A DNA stretch of 64,000 nt from Cognatishimia sp. F0-27 (GTDB lineage: Bacteria > Pseudomonadota > Alphaproteobacteria > Rhodobacterales > Rhodobacteraceae): NCBI RefSeq assembly GCF_020667845.1, contig NZ_JAFMPQ010000009.1, positions 62,001-126,000 on the forward strand. The letters run 5' to 3'. The position numbers and the translations under genes were made by a program. Numbering within the stretch: position 1 is the stretch's first letter; each line of letters opens with the position of its first letter. Of the stretch, positions 10,123 to 18,682 are shown piece by piece. The notes under the pieces are model-generated. The model ran no database searches. It saw only the letters and a list, made by a program, of their open reading frames with translations, and had not been told where the DNA came from.

Positions 10123-10197
10123 GCGCTCAGAGGTAGGCCGGATCGTGGTGGCCTGCAAGCTTGCCGATGTCGCCACGGTTGGTTTGTGCAGGAAAAT

Positions 10198-10256
10198 GGG
10201 GGGCCTTGCCCCCCCGGCCTTCGGCCTCCCCCCAGAGTATTTCGAGACAGAAGAAA
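10198..10256 (+). repeat. Intergenic hairpin element, copy A (divergent variant)
   Basis: A G-run/C-run hairpin (GGGGGGCCTTGCCCCCC), a second hairpin GGCCTTCGGCC, then CCCCCAGAGTATTT and AGACAGAAGAA. It matches the layout of copies B-F with a variant tail. It lies between two minus-strand genes, in antisense orientation to both. Read on the minus strand the G/C hairpin is followed by ATTTTCC, so it could terminate the upstream small gene. Confidence 0.7.
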
Positions 10257-10439
10257 CCCTGTCCGGCTCTCAAGCAGCGCGGCACGCGGGATGCGAGCGG
10301 GCGCCACCGTGGTGCCGGCGCAAGGGGGCGCGGCGAGGCCCACATGCGGGAGACAAGCACGCAAGGCAGGGCTGGAGCTGTGTGACATGTGGTGCCGCGC
10401 AAGGCGGCAGCGGGTCCTGAGCGTGCCCGGAGGTGGGCT

Positions 10440-10607
10440 TCAGGTGATCGCTTTTTCGATGATGATGGTCACGATGAAACCGAGCAGCCCATAGGCAAGG
10501 GCATAGACCACGGCATATTGCGCAATATCGGCCTTGTTGCCCTTGCGCTTGCGCGCCAGCATACCGCCCCAGACCGCGCCAAAGAGCGCTGCTGCGATGA
10601 CAATCAT
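10440..10607 (-). CDS. Small two-helix membrane protein, hypothetical (55 aa)
   Basis: A 55-residue protein with two predicted transmembrane helices (IVIAAALFGAVWGGML and YALAYGLLGFIVTIII) separated by a basic/polar loop (ARKRKGNKADIAQ). The ATG at 10607 overlaps the stop of the DUF2927 gene by four bases (ATGA), indicating translational coupling, so an in-frame start further upstream is unlikely. The function is not known to me; similar short proteins occur in relatives. Confidence 0.8.
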   Translation of the reverse strand: MIVIAAALFGAVWGGMLARKRKGNKADIAQYAVVYALAYGLLGFIVTIIIEKAIT

Positions 10608-11995
10608 AGAGTGCCTGCTCCTCGCTTGGCCGGGTTCAGCGCGCTTATCTCGCGCAGCTTGGCCCGCACCGCCCAATCCGAGCCGAACCCGTATCGCGCC
10701 CAGCCCATGGAGTCCAGACGCACGGCCTGCGCCTCGGCGACACGCCCGGAGAGGTCAAGCGCCTCGGCACGCAGCATCATCAACATGGACAGCAGCGCGG
10801 CGTTCTCGTGGCGGGCGGCGATGTCCAGATGGGGGGTCACGAGGCGCAGCACATCCTCGGCGCGGCCCTGGGTCAGCGCAAAGGCGGCCAGCTGCGAGGC
10901 AACATAGGCGCGGTGCAGGGCGGTGTCCGGGCTGCTGCCAAAATAGCGTTGCGAGAGGCGGAACTGCGCTTCGGCGGCGGTGGGATCGGTGGTTTGCAGG
11001 ATGCGGCCCATGGCGTAGTGCGAAAACGCGCGGCGGTGATCCGTCCAGCCAAGCGCCATGGCCATGCGCAGTGCGGCTTCGGCAGCCACGCGGCGCTCGG
11101 CCGCGCCGGAGACCGGCCCCAAGGCGGTCTGGACGGCGATGATCCAGGGGCGTGGTGTGCGCGAAAGCCGGCTCGGTGCGATGGTTGCGCCGGCGGGGTT
11201 GATGCGCGCGAGAATGGCCGGCAAACGGTCTGCAACCTCGGAACGGCTCATCCCGTTGGACAGGCTGCTGTCATAGGTGATCCGCAAGATCATCATGTCA
11301 TATCCGGTCAGCACCGTGTGGACGTTGTCGTCGTTGAACACACTGTCGGGCAGCCGGTAGAGGTCATTGAGCGGCCCGAGGGCCTGGGCCAGTTCTTCGT
11401 GCAGGCAATCGCGGATTTCCTGCGGGCTGGCATCATTCGGCAGGATGATCGCCACTTTCTCCCGCGCGGTCAGGCGCGACCAGTTCAGGGACCCGTTCCG
11501 GCGCGCGGCCTGATACTCGGCCAGCGACGAGACATTGGGCACGACAAAGCAGGCGGCTTGCGGCATCGCCTTGCGGATCGCCGAGCGTGGCACGGCCTGA
11601 ATGGTGATATTGGCGTGCGGACCGGGCGTGAGTGCGATGCGGATCCCCGCTTCGGACCGCAGACGGTGCAGCAGCCGTGTGAGATCGGCCCCGAGCGAGG
11701 CGGGCGGCGCGCCGGTCACACGCACCGAGATCGGCCCTTCGAAGCGGGTCATCATGCGCAGCGTGCGACCCGATTCAAGCATGAAGCTGAGGTCGAGGAA
11801 ATCCCGCGCGATGTCGGCGTTGGAGGCGATGGGGCGCACGGGGCGGGGCACGGAAAACATCTTCATGGCCGGCAGGCCGTTGCCCGCGCTCGTGTCAAAG
11901 GCCGCGCGCGTCGCGGTTTCGGACTGCGCGACGGGCATGCAGGCGCCCAGCATGAGATAAAGCGGCAGGACAAGGCGACGGACAGATCTGTGCAT
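10604..11995 (-). CDS. DUF2927 domain lipoprotein
   Basis: About 463 residues, beginning with a lipoprotein signal (LYLMLGAC lipobox), so it is probably anchored in the envelope. The middle contains CLHEELAQALGPLND, the HEExxQ-like signature typical of DUF2927, which suggests a metalloprotease-like fold without proof of activity. The C-terminal 150 residues look alpha-helical and repeat-like (AEAALRMAMALG, AEAQFRLSQRYFG), consistent with TPR-type repeats. The ATG at 11995 has GAGG five bases upstream; a GTG one codon earlier (11998) would overlap the GNAT stop. It sits in a run of overlapping minus-strand genes with the GNAT protein and the small membrane protein. Confidence 0.85.
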   Translation of the reverse strand: MHRSVRRLVLPLYLMLGACMPVAQSETATRAAFDTSAGNGLPAMKMFSVPRPVRPIASNADIARDFLDLSFMLESGRTLRMMTRFEGPISVRVTGAPPASLGADLTRLLHRLRSEAGIRIALTPGPHANITIQAVPRSAIRKAMPQAACFVVPNVSSLAEYQAARRNGSLNWSRLTAREKVAIILPNDASPQEIRDCLHEELAQALGPLNDLYRLPDSVFNDDNVHTVLTGYDMMILRITYDSSLSNGMSRSEVADRLPAILARINPAGATIAPSRLSRTPRPWIIAVQTALGPVSGAAERRVAAEAALRMAMALGWTDHRRAFSHYAMGRILQTTDPTAAEAQFRLSQRYFGSSPDTALHRAYVASQLAAFALTQGRAEDVLRLVTPHLDIAARHENAALLSMLMMLRAEALDLSGRVAEAQAVRLDSMGWARYGFGSDWAVRAKLREISALNPAKRGAGTL

Positions 11996-12453
11996 CACGA
12001 CCTCTGATACTTGATGAAGGGAGTGACGGATCCGATCCGATCGTAAAGCTGACGGGCGGTGGCGTTGAAATCCTGTGTCAACCAGTAAACGGTTGGCGCA
12101 CCGGCCGCGTCGGCGCGGTCATACACCGCTTCGATCAGCGCGCGTCCGACCCCTGTGCCGCGGCTTTCGGGCGTGGCGTAGAGGTCCTGCAAGTAGCAGA
12201 CCTCCTCGATTCTCCACGCATGGCGATGAAACAGGTAATGGGTCAGGCCGACCGCGGTGCCATCCGCGGTTTCAGCGAGCAGGCCGTTGAAATCCCGTGG
12301 ATCGTCGCCGAGCAACCGCGCAAAGGTCGACCGGTAGACCGCGTCGGGCACGGTCGTTTCGTAAAAGGCGAGATACGCCGTCCACAGCGCGCGCCACACG
12401 GGTTCATCGTCCATGCGCACGGGGCGCACGGTCACGGGTTTGGTCTGGGACAC
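11995..12453 (-). CDS. GNAT family N-acetyltransferase
   Basis: 152 residues covering a single GNAT fold. The acetyl-CoA binding motif A is visible as LYATPESRGTGVGRALIEAV, with the R-x-x-G-x-G/A pyrophosphate loop as RGTGVG. The C-terminal part (VYWLTQDFNATARQLYDRIG) matches the usual motif B. The substrate cannot be told from sequence. The downstream lipoprotein gene begins at its stop codon, so these are one transcription unit. Confidence 0.9.
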   Translation of the reverse strand: MSQTKPVTVRPVRMDDEPVWRALWTAYLAFYETTVPDAVYRSTFARLLGDDPRDFNGLLAETADGTAVGLTHYLFHRHAWRIEEVCYLQDLYATPESRGTGVGRALIEAVYDRADAAGAPTVYWLTQDFNATARQLYDRIGSVTPFIKYQRS

Positions 12454-12618
12454 CTTTGAAGCCTGCCTGCTCGTTTTTTGTCACTCGGATGGACACATCA
12501 TCCGCGTGCTATTTGTCCTCTATGAGGGGACTATAGGGCAAAACCGAGGAAACTGATCATCAATGGGAAACCCTGTTGATAATTTTTTGCCACCTGAGTC
12601 GAGAAAGTGACACAGACT

Positions 12619-12692
12619 TATATATCAAGGGTTTAGGGGTGGGTCTCTTGGCAACAGTCGGCCCGAAACGGGCCGGATGCCGGTGATATATA
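12619..12692. promoter_or_regulatory. AT-rich inverted repeats upstream of the GNAT gene
   Basis: TATATATCA (12619-12627) and its reverse complement TGATATATA (12684-12692) flank a GC-rich stretch with a small hairpin (CGGCCCG/CGGGCCG near 12658). The region is 3' of moxR and 5' of the GNAT-lipoprotein operon. It may be an operator pair or promoter DNA. Confidence 0.35.
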
Positions 12693-12739
12693 CCGATTGA
12701 AATGCCGCGGATCCGGGCCGTCGCACCCGTTTTGCGGGG

Positions 12740-13579
12740 TCAGCGACCGGAGCGCGCCATGAAGGCCAGCCGCTCGAAAAGATGCACATCCTGCTCGTTC
12801 TTGAGAAGCGCGCCATGCAGTTTTGGCAGCGCATTGACCCCGTCGCGCTTCAGGTCGTCCGCATCGAGATCTTCGGCCAGGAGCAGCTTCAGCCAGTCGA
12901 GCACCTCGGATGTCGATGGCTTCTTCTTGAGGCCGGGCTGCTCGCGCAGCTCGTAGAACTGTGTGAGAGCGGTGTTCAGAAGGCTCTCCTTTAGGCCGGG
13001 ATGATGCACCTTGACGATCGCGCGGAGCGTATCGGGATCGGGAAAGCGGATGTAGTGGAAAAAGCAGCGCCGCAGAAACGCGTCCGGCAGCTCCTTTTCG
13101 TTATTCGAGGTGATGATGACGATGGGGCGGTGGCGCGCGCGGATGGTCTCGCCGGTCTCGTAGACATGGAACTCCATGCGATCCAGTTCCTGCAGGAGGT
13201 CATTGGGAAACTCGATATCGGCCTTGTCCACCTCGTCGATCAGCAGCACCACCTTGCCGTCCGCTTCGAACGCCTGCCAGAGCTTTCCCTTGCGGATGTA
13301 GTTGGAGACATCGTTCACCCGTTCGTCGCCCAACTGGCTGTCACGCAGCCGGCTGACCGCGTCATATTCATACAGGCCCTGCTGCGCCTTGGTGGTCGAC
13401 TTGATCGACCATTCAATCATCGGAACACCGAGCGCGTCGGCGACCTGTCGTGCAAGCTCGGTCTTGCCGGTTCCGGGTTCGCCCTTCACAAGCAAGGGGC
13501 GCTCCAGCGTCACGGCCGCATTGACCGCCATTGTCAGATCGTCGGTGGCCACATAGGTGTCTGTGCCTTCAAAGCGCAT
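12740..13579 (-). CDS. MoxR family AAA+ ATPase
   Basis: 279 residues beginning MRFEGTDTYVATDDL. Walker A is GEPGTGKTE, Walker B VVLLIDEVDKA, sensor-1 region IVIITSNNEKE, arginine-finger region LPDAFLRRCFF. MoxR ATPases act with VWA proteins (such as CoxD with CoxE) in maturing metalloenzymes or protein complexes; the VWA partner here is probably the gene at 8938, separated by three unrelated genes on the same strand. ATG 13579 is chosen because it starts the conserved domain; any longer frame runs into the divergent dksA promoter region. Confidence 0.93.
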   Translation of the reverse strand: MRFEGTDTYVATDDLTMAVNAAVTLERPLLVKGEPGTGKTELARQVADALGVPMIEWSIKSTTKAQQGLYEYDAVSRLRDSQLGDERVNDVSNYIRKGKLWQAFEADGKVVLLIDEVDKADIEFPNDLLQELDRMEFHVYETGETIRARHRPIVIITSNNEKELPDAFLRRCFFHYIRFPDPDTLRAIVKVHHPGLKESLLNTALTQFYELREQPGLKKKPSTSEVLDWLKLLLAEDLDADDLKRDGVNALPKLHGALLKNEQDVHLFERLAFMARSGR

Positions 13580-13744
13580 GGTTTTTCTCCGCTCAAAGCT
13601 CGGTAGGTCCGCCCTCAAATAGCCGAATTGGGGTGCTATTGTGTAGTGACAAGGGAGGGTGCTTCGGTTAATTGCTGGCCCAAGGGGTGCCAGATATCTA
13701 GAGGGAACACCATGACGGATATTGGCGTAGATAAGGGGAAACCT

Positions 13745-14167
13745 ATGAAAGCCGAATCCTTTTTGCCAGAGGACTATCGACCGGCGGAAGACGAGCCGTT
13801 CATGAATGAGCGGCAATTGGAATATTTCCGCCGTAAACTCATCAACTGGAAACAGGAATTGCTTTCGGACAGCCGCGACACGATCGAGGATCTGCAGCGC
13901 CACACGCGCAATATCCCCGACGTGACCGACCGGGCCAGCGAAGAGACCGACCGGGCGCTGGAACTGCGCACCCGGGATCGGCAGCGCAAGCTTGTTGCCA
14001 AGATCGACAGCGCGTTGCGCCGGATTGATGAAGGGGAATACGGCTACTGCGAAGTGACCGGCGATCCGATCAGCCTCAAGCGGCTCGATGCCCGGCCGAT
14101 TGCAACCATGAGCCTTGAGGCGCAGGAGCGTCACGAACGTCGCGAAAAGGTGCATCGCGACGATTGA
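13745..14167 (+). CDS. dksA: RNA polymerase-binding transcription factor DksA
   Basis: 140 residues. DksA binds in the RNA polymerase secondary channel and mediates the stringent response with ppGpp. The coiled-coil segment (NERQLEYFRRKL onward), the acidic tip region (DVTDRASEETDRALE) and the terminal helix are present. The zinc-finger region keeps only one cysteine (YGYCEVTGDPI); the other three ligand positions of the classical four-Cys DksA are replaced, so zinc binding through this site is unlikely. Two starts are possible: ATG 13745 after AAGGGG gives the usual MKAESFLPEDY start; ATG 13712 after GAGGGA would add 11 residues. An intrinsic terminator follows. Confidence 0.95.
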   Translation: MKAESFLPEDYRPAEDEPFMNERQLEYFRRKLINWKQELLSDSRDTIEDLQRHTRNIPDVTDRASEETDRALELRTRDRQRKLVAKIDSALRRIDEGEYGYCEVTGDPISLKRLDARPIATMSLEAQERHERREKVHRDD

Positions 14168-14261
14168 GCCATTAAGGACTGATCCGAAGTCGTCCGGAGG
14201 GAGGAGCCGGGCGATTTCGTAGCGACCCACCGCATTGCGCGGGCGCGCGGTCGCGTTCAGC

Positions 14262-14292
14262 AGCGCCGGGGCTCAGGCCTCGGCGCTTTTTT
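14262..14292 (+). terminator. Intrinsic terminator of dksA
   Basis: An 11-bp stem (AGCGCCG plus GGGC pairing with GCCT plus CGGCGCT, one G-T wobble), loop TCAG, then six T. Confidence 0.9.
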
Positions 14293-14384
14293 CATGTCGG
14301 CGCTTCCGATGGACCGGGCCAAGCGCGCCATTCCCGGACATGGGATTTGCCACGAAGCGCTGTTTGGCGTGAGGAGGGGACATC

Positions 14385-15563
14385 ATGGCAGTGTCGGGCA
14401 TGCAGGTGGTGGTGCTTGGAGGCGGCATCGGCGGATTGGCCACGGCTCTTGCTGCCGCGCGGCGTGGTGCGTGGGTCACCGTCTTTGAGCAGGCGCCGGA
14501 AATTGCGGAAGTGGGCGCCGGGCTTCAGATCAGCCCCAACGGCGCACGGGTGTTGCAGGCGCTGGGGGTTGCGCAGGCCGTTGCGGACCGCGCGGTGCGT
14601 GGTGCCGGCGTGTCGCTGCGCGACTATCGGGAAGGGCGGGAGGTCGTGCGGCTCGACCTGATGCAGCTTGGCGCCGATCAGGCCTATCATTTCGTGCATC
14701 GCGCCGATCTGATTGCGGCCTTGGAAGCCGCCTGCCGCGAAGCAGGCGTCGAGATTCGATTGGGGCAATGCGCCACATCGGTCGCGCCCGGCATCCGGCC
14801 GGCCTTCACGCTGGATACCCAGCGCCACCAGGACTGCGATCTGATTGTCGGTGCCGATGGTCTTCATTCCGTCGTGCGCCCCGCGCTCAACGGCGCGGCG
14901 GCCCCGTTCTTTACCGGTCAGGTTGCGTGGCGCGCGCTTGCCCCGAACAGCGTCGTCCATCCGCCCGAGGCGCGGGTGACCATGGCGCCGGGTCGCCATG
15001 TGGTCAGCTATCCGCTGCGCGATAAGGAAGTGGTCAATCTTGTGGCGGTCGAAGAGCGCGAGGACTGGGTCGAGGAGGGCTGGCACCATGCGGGCGACCC
15101 CGATGTGCTGCGGCAGCGCTTCGGTGATTTTGGGGGCGATGTGGCGCGGCTGTTTCAGGACGTGGACTCGGTTGGGGTCTGGGGGCTGTTCCGACACCCG
15201 GTGGCCGAGCGCTGGTTCGCGCCGGGTGCGGCACTTGTGGGAGACGCCGCGCATCCGACCCTGCCGTTTCTGGCGCAAGGCGCTGTGATGGCGCTGGAAG
15301 ATGCGTGGGCACTGATGGCAATGCTTGACGCGCATGATGCGCGTGAAGACGGACTTGCGCGGTATCAGGCGCTGCGCCGGGATCGCGTATCGCGGGTGAT
15401 CAAGGCCGCAAATGGCAACGCTTGGAAATACCACCTGCGCAACCCGCTTTTGCGCAAGGCCGCGCATTTGGGGCTTGCGGTTGCGGGGCGTGTTGCGCCG
15501 CGCGGGATGATGGCGCAATTCGACTGGATCTATCGCTACGACGTGACGCAAGAGCGGGTCTGA
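14385..15563 (+). CDS. FAD-dependent aromatic-ring-type monooxygenase
   Basis: 392 residues of the class A flavoprotein monooxygenase family (salicylate or 3-hydroxybenzoate hydroxylase type). The Rossmann GxGxxG is VVVLGGGIGGLATALA; the DG motif is VGADGLHSVVR; the GD motif is LVGDAAHPTLPF. Such enzymes use NAD(P)H and O2 to hydroxylate aromatic or related substrates in the cytoplasm. The start follows an excellent ribosome binding site (GAGGAGGGGAC). It stands alone with no ring-cleavage genes nearby, so the substrate cannot be inferred; salicylate hydroxylase is only the nearest remembered family name. Confidence 0.88.
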   Translation: MAVSGMQVVVLGGGIGGLATALAAARRGAWVTVFEQAPEIAEVGAGLQISPNGARVLQALGVAQAVADRAVRGAGVSLRDYREGREVVRLDLMQLGADQAYHFVHRADLIAALEAACREAGVEIRLGQCATSVAPGIRPAFTLDTQRHQDCDLIVGADGLHSVVRPALNGAAAPFFTGQVAWRALAPNSVVHPPEARVTMAPGRHVVSYPLRDKEVVNLVAVEEREDWVEEGWHHAGDPDVLRQRFGDFGGDVARLFQDVDSVGVWGLFRHPVAERWFAPGAALVGDAAHPTLPFLAQGAVMALEDAWALMAMLDAHDAREDGLARYQALRRDRVSRVIKAANGNAWKYHLRNPLLRKAAHLGLAVAGRVAPRGMMAQFDWIYRYDVTQERV

Positions 15564-15580
15564 TCCACACAGACAGCGCG

Positions 15581-15640
15581 GGTGGCGTGGGTGACGGCGG
15601 CGTCGGTAGCGGCGGCGTTGGTCGCGGCGGCGCTGGTGGC
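15581..15640 (+). repeat. Four tandem 15-bp repeats (minisatellite)
   Basis: Four units: GGTGGCGTGGGTGAC, GGCGGCGTCGGTAGC, GGCGGCGTTGGTCGC, GGCGGCGCTGGTGGC. The core GGCGGCGnyGGTnGC is conserved and the last bases vary. It lies between the monooxygenase and xdhC-like genes, outside any supported frame. Confidence 0.8.
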
Positions 15641-15749
15641 ATGCGCGGGCCACATAGGCGGGACCGGATCGCACGATTCGGCACGATAGGAGGGGGAGAC
15701 AGGCGGATGCTGGCCCCCTACATAGGAAAGGCCAAAGGGAGGGCGATCC

Positions 15750-16718
15750 ATGGACAGGTTTGACAACATTCCCGAAACTGCACTGGCTTGGCATGACGCG
15801 GGCGAAGGCGCGGTGCTTGCCACGGTGATCGAGACCTGGGGTTCCGCACCGCGCCGCATCGGCAGCCAATTGGCAATCTCCGGCGCTGGCGAGATCGCGG
15901 GATCGGTCTCCGGCGGCTGCGTGGAAGGGGCCGTGATTGTCGAGGCGCTGGAAGCGCTGGAGGACGGGGCCGCGCGGGAACTTGAATTCGGGGTGTCGGA
16001 TGGGGATGCCTTTGCCGTCGGGCTCGCATGCGGCGGCACCATCCGTGTTCTGGTGGAGCCGGTCGGGTCCGTTTTGCCGGACAGCCTGCTGCGCGAATTA
16101 TGCGTGGCGCGGGCGGCGCGTGAGCCTGTGGCCTATGTCGTCGATCTCGATGCCGGGGTGCGGCACCTTGCCCGTGATGGCTTCAAAGCGCGGTTTCGGA
16201 TGGACCGGTCCGGGTTCGAGGAAGAAACCCGCACCTTCGTGGCAATCCACAATCCGCCGCTGCGGCTTGTGGTGGTGGGTGCCGTGCATATCGCGCAGGC
16301 GCTTGTGCCGATGGCGCGGATCGCCGGCTACGATCCGGCGGTGATCGACCCGCGCGAGACCTTTGCATCCGAGGCCCGCTTTCCCGGCACACGGCTTTTG
16401 CATGACTGGCCCGATGAGGCGGTGGACGCGCTTGGCCTCGATCAACGCACCGCACTGGTGCTGTTGACCCACGACCCGAAGCTCGATGATCCAGCCCTTC
16501 AGCGCGGGCTTGCGGCGGAGTGCTTTTACATCGGGGCGCTCGGGTCCACGCGCACTCACTCGAAACGCGTCGACCGCTTGCGGGAGGCCGGGTTCGATGA
16601 TGCCGCCATTGCCCGGATCCATGGCCCCATCGGGCTTGATATCGGAGCGTCGGGACCCCCGGAAATCGCGGTCGCGATCCTTGCCGAAATGACCTTGCGG
16701 CTGAGGAAAGGCGCGTGA
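15750..16718 (+). CDS. XdhC/CoxI family molybdoenzyme maturation protein
   Basis: 322 residues. The N-terminal XdhC_CoxI domain shows ATVIETWGSAPRRIGSQLA and SVSGGCVEGAV with the conserved cysteine; the C-terminal Rossmann part shows LRLVVVGAVHIAQALVP and IGALGSTRTHSKR. XdhC proteins bind molybdenum cofactor and insert its sulfurated form into xanthine dehydrogenase or aerobic CO dehydrogenase-type enzymes. The next gene overlaps by four bases and encodes a molybdopterin-binding protein, which fits. No hydroxylase subunit genes are within the window, so the client enzyme is elsewhere. Confidence 0.92.
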   Translation: MDRFDNIPETALAWHDAGEGAVLATVIETWGSAPRRIGSQLAISGAGEIAGSVSGGCVEGAVIVEALEALEDGAARELEFGVSDGDAFAVGLACGGTIRVLVEPVGSVLPDSLLRELCVARAAREPVAYVVDLDAGVRHLARDGFKARFRMDRSGFEEETRTFVAIHNPPLRLVVVGAVHIAQALVPMARIAGYDPAVIDPRETFASEARFPGTRLLHDWPDEAVDALGLDQRTALVLLTHDPKLDDPALQRGLAAECFYIGALGSTRTHSKRVDRLREAGFDDAAIARIHGPIGLDIGASGPPEIAVAILAEMTLRLRKGA

Positions 16719-17707
16719 AGTTCGGCCCCGTTCCAACCCGCTCCGCTCTCGGGGCGATCCTCGCGCATTCCGTGGCCCTGCCGGACGGGCGTCTGCGCAA
16801 GGGCAGTGCGCTTTTGCAGGAAGACATCGACCGCCTGCTGCGCCATGGCGCAGAGTCAGTCACCGTGGCGCGGCTGGAGCCGGGTGATCTGGGCGAAGAT
16901 GATGCCGCCATGCGGCTGGCCCGTGCGCTTGTGCCCGATCCCGACCGCGCCGGTTTGCGCATCGGCGCGGCGACGACCGGCCGGGTCAACCTGCATGCGG
17001 ATGCGCCCGGCGTGGTCGAGGTTCTCGCGGACCGCATCCATGCGCTGAACGCGCTGCATCCGTCGATCACGGTCGCCACGGTCGCGCCTTGGCAGCGGCT
17101 GGAAGCGGGCGGGCTTGCCGCCACGGTCAAGATCATCGCCTACGCGGTGCCGGAGGCGGCTCTTGAGGCGGCGTGCCTTGCGGGGCAGGGCGGCTTGCGA
17201 TTGCGCCGGGTGACGGTGTCCGATGCCACTTTGATCCAGACGCGCGTGGACCAGAGGGACAGCGGCGACAAAGGCCATCGCGTCACCGCTGCGCGGCTGG
17301 CGCGTTTGGGGGTGTCGCTGGCGCCGCCCGTGCTCGTCGATCACGCCATCGCGCCGCTTGCCGACGCGATCCGCGCCGCGTCGACACAGGCCGTTCTTAT
17401 CCTGACAGGGTCGGCCACGTCCGATGTGCACGACGTGGCACCGCAAGCCGTCCGCGAGGCCGGTGGCCGGGTGGCCCATTACGGCATGCCGGTCGATCCC
17501 GGAAACCTGTTGTTCTACGGCGATCTCGATGGGCGGCCGGTGATCGGTCTTCCGGGCTGCGCCCGGTCTCCCGCTCTCAACGGCGCGGATTGGGTGATCG
17601 AGCGATTGTTTTGCGGTGTCGCGCTCAGCCCGGGCGATATCGCGATGATGGGGGTCGGTGGCCTGCTCAAGGAGATCCCGCAGCGCGGACGTCCCCGCGA
17701 AGCCTAG
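16715..17707 (+). CDS. Molybdopterin-binding protein (MoeA/MogA-like domain)
   Basis: 330 residues. The C-terminal half has a molybdopterin-binding (MoCF) fold with AVLILTGSATSDVHDVAP in place of the usual GG-T/S-G loop and VPVDPGNLL-type and VIGLPGCARSP motifs. The N-terminal half (SALGAILAHSVALPDGRLRKG) resembles the linker region of MoeA. In relatives, from memory, such a domain is often joined to or followed by a nucleotidyltransferase (MocA type); none is present in this protein. The GTG start overlaps the xdhC stop (GTGA), so the two are coupled. The role is probably cofactor modification or delivery. Confidence 0.8.
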   Translation: MKFGPVPTRSALGAILAHSVALPDGRLRKGSALLQEDIDRLLRHGAESVTVARLEPGDLGEDDAAMRLARALVPDPDRAGLRIGAATTGRVNLHADAPGVVEVLADRIHALNALHPSITVATVAPWQRLEAGGLAATVKIIAYAVPEAALEAACLAGQGGLRLRRVTVSDATLIQTRVDQRDSGDKGHRVTAARLARLGVSLAPPVLVDHAIAPLADAIRAASTQAVLILTGSATSDVHDVAPQAVREAGGRVAHYGMPVDPGNLLFYGDLDGRPVIGLPGCARSPALNGADWVIERLFCGVALSPGDIAMMGVGGLLKEIPQRGRPREA

Positions 17708-17851
17708 GCGGTTGAAGAAGCAGAAGGCTCGCGCGCCGACACGAAGGGCACACGGCGCGCCCTTGGGCGCGGTTTGACATGCCACCCGTATGGAGCGGGT
17801 CTGTGCCATGCCCCCCATGGGGGCAACCGGTCAGAGCGTTCCGTGGCATCC

Positions 17852-17886
17852 AAAAAACAAACCCCGCCAAGGAACTCGGCAGGGTT
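17852..17886 (-). terminator. Intrinsic terminator of infC
   Basis: On the minus strand AACCCTGCC pairs with GGCGGGGTT (9 bp, one wobble) around a 9-base loop, followed by TTTGTTTTTT. It lies 45 bases after the infC stop. Confidence 0.8.
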
Positions 17887-17930
17887 CGGAATTGGGGGCG
17901 TCAAGCGCCGCAGAGAAACCAAGATGGCCC

Positions 17931-18476
17931 TTACTTCGGGGCTGGGCCAATCATCATGACCATCTGGCGGCCTTCCATCTTCGGCATATTCTCAACCTTG
18001 CCGATTTCCTTGACGTCTTCGGCAACCCTGTGAAGCAGGTCACGACCGAGATCCTGGTGCGCCATCTCACGGCCACGGAACCGCAGAGTGACCTTCACCT
18101 TGTCGCCGTTCTCGAGGAACTTGAAGACATTGCGCATCTTCACCTCGTAATCGTGCACATCCGTACCGGGCCGGAACTTGACCTCTTTGACTTCGATGGT
18201 TTTCTGCTTCTTGCGGGCCTCGGATTCTCGCTTTTGCTGTTCGTACTTGAACTTTCCGTAATCCATGATCTTGCAGACCGGTGGATTGGCATTGGGCGAG
18301 ATTTCCACGAGGTCCAAACCGGCTTCCTCCGCAAGATCCATCGCGCGGGCCGGGGAAACAACACCGACATTTTCGCCTTCGGCGCCAATAAGTCGGATTT
18401 CGGGAGCCCTGATGCGATCATTGACGCGGGGGCCGGTATCGCGCTGTGGAGGCGCGTTGTGGGGTCTGCGGGCTAT
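17931..18476 (-). CDS. infC: Translation initiation factor IF-3, apparent AUA start
   Basis: 181 residues covering both IF-3 domains: N-domain with [20 protein letters not shown], the lysine-rich linker helix ([17 protein letters not shown]), and the C-domain ([28 protein letters not shown]). IF-3 binds the 30S subunit and proofreads start-codon selection. The conserved family start ([11 protein letters not shown]) is preceded by ATA at 18476-18474, with GGAG seven bases before it and no nearby in-frame ATG, GTG or TTG with a ribosome binding site; a TTG 13 codons upstream has none. infC is known for non-canonical start codons (AUU in E. coli) that IF-3 itself discriminates against, giving autoregulation. 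An automatic caller would probably extend it to 18554. Divergent from the Ala-rich protein gene. Confidence 0.93.
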   Translation of the reverse strand: MARRPHNAPPQRDTGPRVNDRIRAPEIRLIGAEGENVGVVSPARAMDLAEEAGLDLVEISPNANPPVCKIMDYGKFKYEQQKRESEARKKQKTIEVKEVKFRPGTDVHDYEVKMRNVFKFLENGDKVKVTLRFRGREMAHQDLGRDLLHRVAEDVKEIGKVENMPKMEGRQMVMMIGPAPK

Positions 18477-18682
18477 GGGTTCACTCCGTTTGTTGCCGTC
18501 TAAACAAGGTAGCAAGGTAAACTTGGCAGCGCGCCGGTTCAAGCGGCAAAACACTGCCGAATGGCGCTTTTTTCAACCGTTTCCCCTTGCGTTGGCCTAG
18601 GGTCGGGGTCACGTCAGGCGGTATCACTCACTAGGACTCTCGGGTCGCACAAGATGCAAGCGAGCCCGAAAAGGAGAACGAG

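Noticed and set aside
9031-10494. Plus-strand 487-codon frame
   Set aside because: Antisense to the VWA gene, whose motifs are clear; the frame has no recognisable domain and continues into the repeat copy A.
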